Source: Antilocapra americana
Taxonomy: Eukaryota; Chordata; Mammalia; Artiodactyla; Antilocapridae
Length of the DNA stretch: 64,000 bases
NCBI GenBank assembly: GCA_007570785.1
Contig: ML664174.1
Location: forward strand, 1,019,023-1,083,022
Direction of reading: 5' to 3'
Positions 63,301-64,000 of the stretch are shown piece after piece. The notes below the pieces were generated by a model that was given only the letters and a program-made list of their open reading frames with translations, made no database searches and had not been told where the DNA came from. Both the position numbers and the translations under genes were made by a program. Position 1 is the first letter of the stretch. Every line of letters begins with the position of its first letter.

Positions 63301-64000
63301 CCTCAAATCCCGTTGCTGCAGCAAGCATGAGTCAGAAAGTGAAATAAAAACGAGGGAGCAGGGGACTAGATTCCACTCTTGCCTGAAACAACTCTTTTTT
63401 TTTTTTCTTTACCCCAATTGGGGCAGGAACTGTGTCTGGTTATTGGAGCAAGAAAACATCTCAGAATTCACCAGCCCCCTTTGCCCAACATGGACGCCCA
63501 GCCTTAATTCAGAGCCCCTTCCAGAGCCCCCTGCCAGCTCCAGTCCCCCCCTTGCCATGCCTCCTCTCCCAACTAGGCCTGCAAGCGGAGAGGTGGTGAG
63601 CGGCTCTCTCCAGCTGCACCGTCTCCCTGGGGTGGCACATGGAGGATTCCATGCTCAGAGAAGCCAGTTAAGGACCATCATCCTGACTCAGAGCTGCCTG
63701 AACACCCCAACCCCCACCCCCTGCAGGAGTCCACCCAGGAAGCCTCAGGGAGCTCCCCTCGCAAGCCCCAGGGGTCAGCCTGGGTAGATGACAGCTGCCC
63801 TGATCTCTCCACCAGCCAAAAACCTGTGTAGCTTCTGCCCCTGCCCCAGACTCTGCTGAGACTCCCAGTCTCCTCCATCCTTGAGCATCAATTAAATATT
63901 GACTGAGTAACTATTAAGCATGAAACAGTCTACCATGCTCTCCAGGCAGGACAGGTCTCTCTCCCTCAGAAGTGTGGCAAACAGAGATGGCCTCCCTGCT

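Larger units (their letters stand above)
53846..64000. other. Intergenic right flank: contents overview
   Basis: GC-rich, repeat-poor DNA to about 58.2 kb, then L2, L1, MIR and SINE sequences listed separately. Stretches in which I recognise nothing are 53846-54445, 54500-55270, 55450-57130, 57310-58230, 58650-59025, 59235-60125, 62805-63135 and 63305-64000. The open frame at 63443-63787 is Pro/Ser-rich and matches no family I know. VRTN, the expected neighbour on this side, is not seen. Confidence 0.55.

Noticed and set aside
63443..63787. 114-codon Pro-rich frame near the right end as a VRTN or unknown exon
   Set aside because: The translation does not resemble vertnin or any family I know, and human gene spacing puts VRTN farther away.

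Overview
This is a eukaryotic window from a ruminant, most likely a bovid. The diagnosis rests on the repeats: several BovB (RTE-clade LINE) fragments, many Bov-tA SINEs and many CHR-type cetartiodactyl SINEs, together with old mammalian MIR, L2, L1 and MER5-like relics. I see no prokaryotic, phage, CRISPR or operon-like content.

The window holds one recognisable protein-coding gene, SYNDIG1L (synapse differentiation-inducing 1-like; also TMEM90A, capucin or SynDIG2), on the + strand. A CpG island at about 35.27-35.83 kb carries the presumed promoter and a non-coding first exon with a splice donor at 35787/35788. A 13.3-kb intron follows. Three coding exons (49187-49603, 51851-51991, 52131-52289) join in phase 0 to give 238 residues. 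A 1.55-kb 3' UTR ends at an AATAAA at 53824. In human the locus lies at 14q24.3 between VRTN and NPC2 (established knowledge); neither neighbour is visible here.

Region by region: 1-35.2 kb is intergenic DNA, a patchwork of SINEs, two long BovB fragments (6.1-7.5 and 20.2-21.8 kb), a 1.4-kb ancient L2 (17.7-19.1 kb) and an L1 3' end (28.9-29.3 kb), with apparently unique DNA between. From 35.3 to 53.8 kb is SYNDIG1L. Its intron 1 holds a (GT)24 microsatellite, an L2 split by BovB, MER5A and several MIRs. Its intron 2 holds a decayed processed RPL23A copy. From 53.8 to 64 kb is the downstream flank, GC-rich at first, ending in an L1 broken by two nested Bov-tA SINEs.

I found no new multi-gene system. 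The observations most worth following are in and around SYNDIG1L: a near-identical 96-bp inverted repeat in intron 2, one arm of which is split by the RPL23A retrocopy; competing 3' splice sites at exon 2 that decide between an in-frame N-terminal extension and upstream ORFs; and a MIR relic next to that splice site. Elsewhere there is a target-site duplication that encloses only a poly(A) tract.
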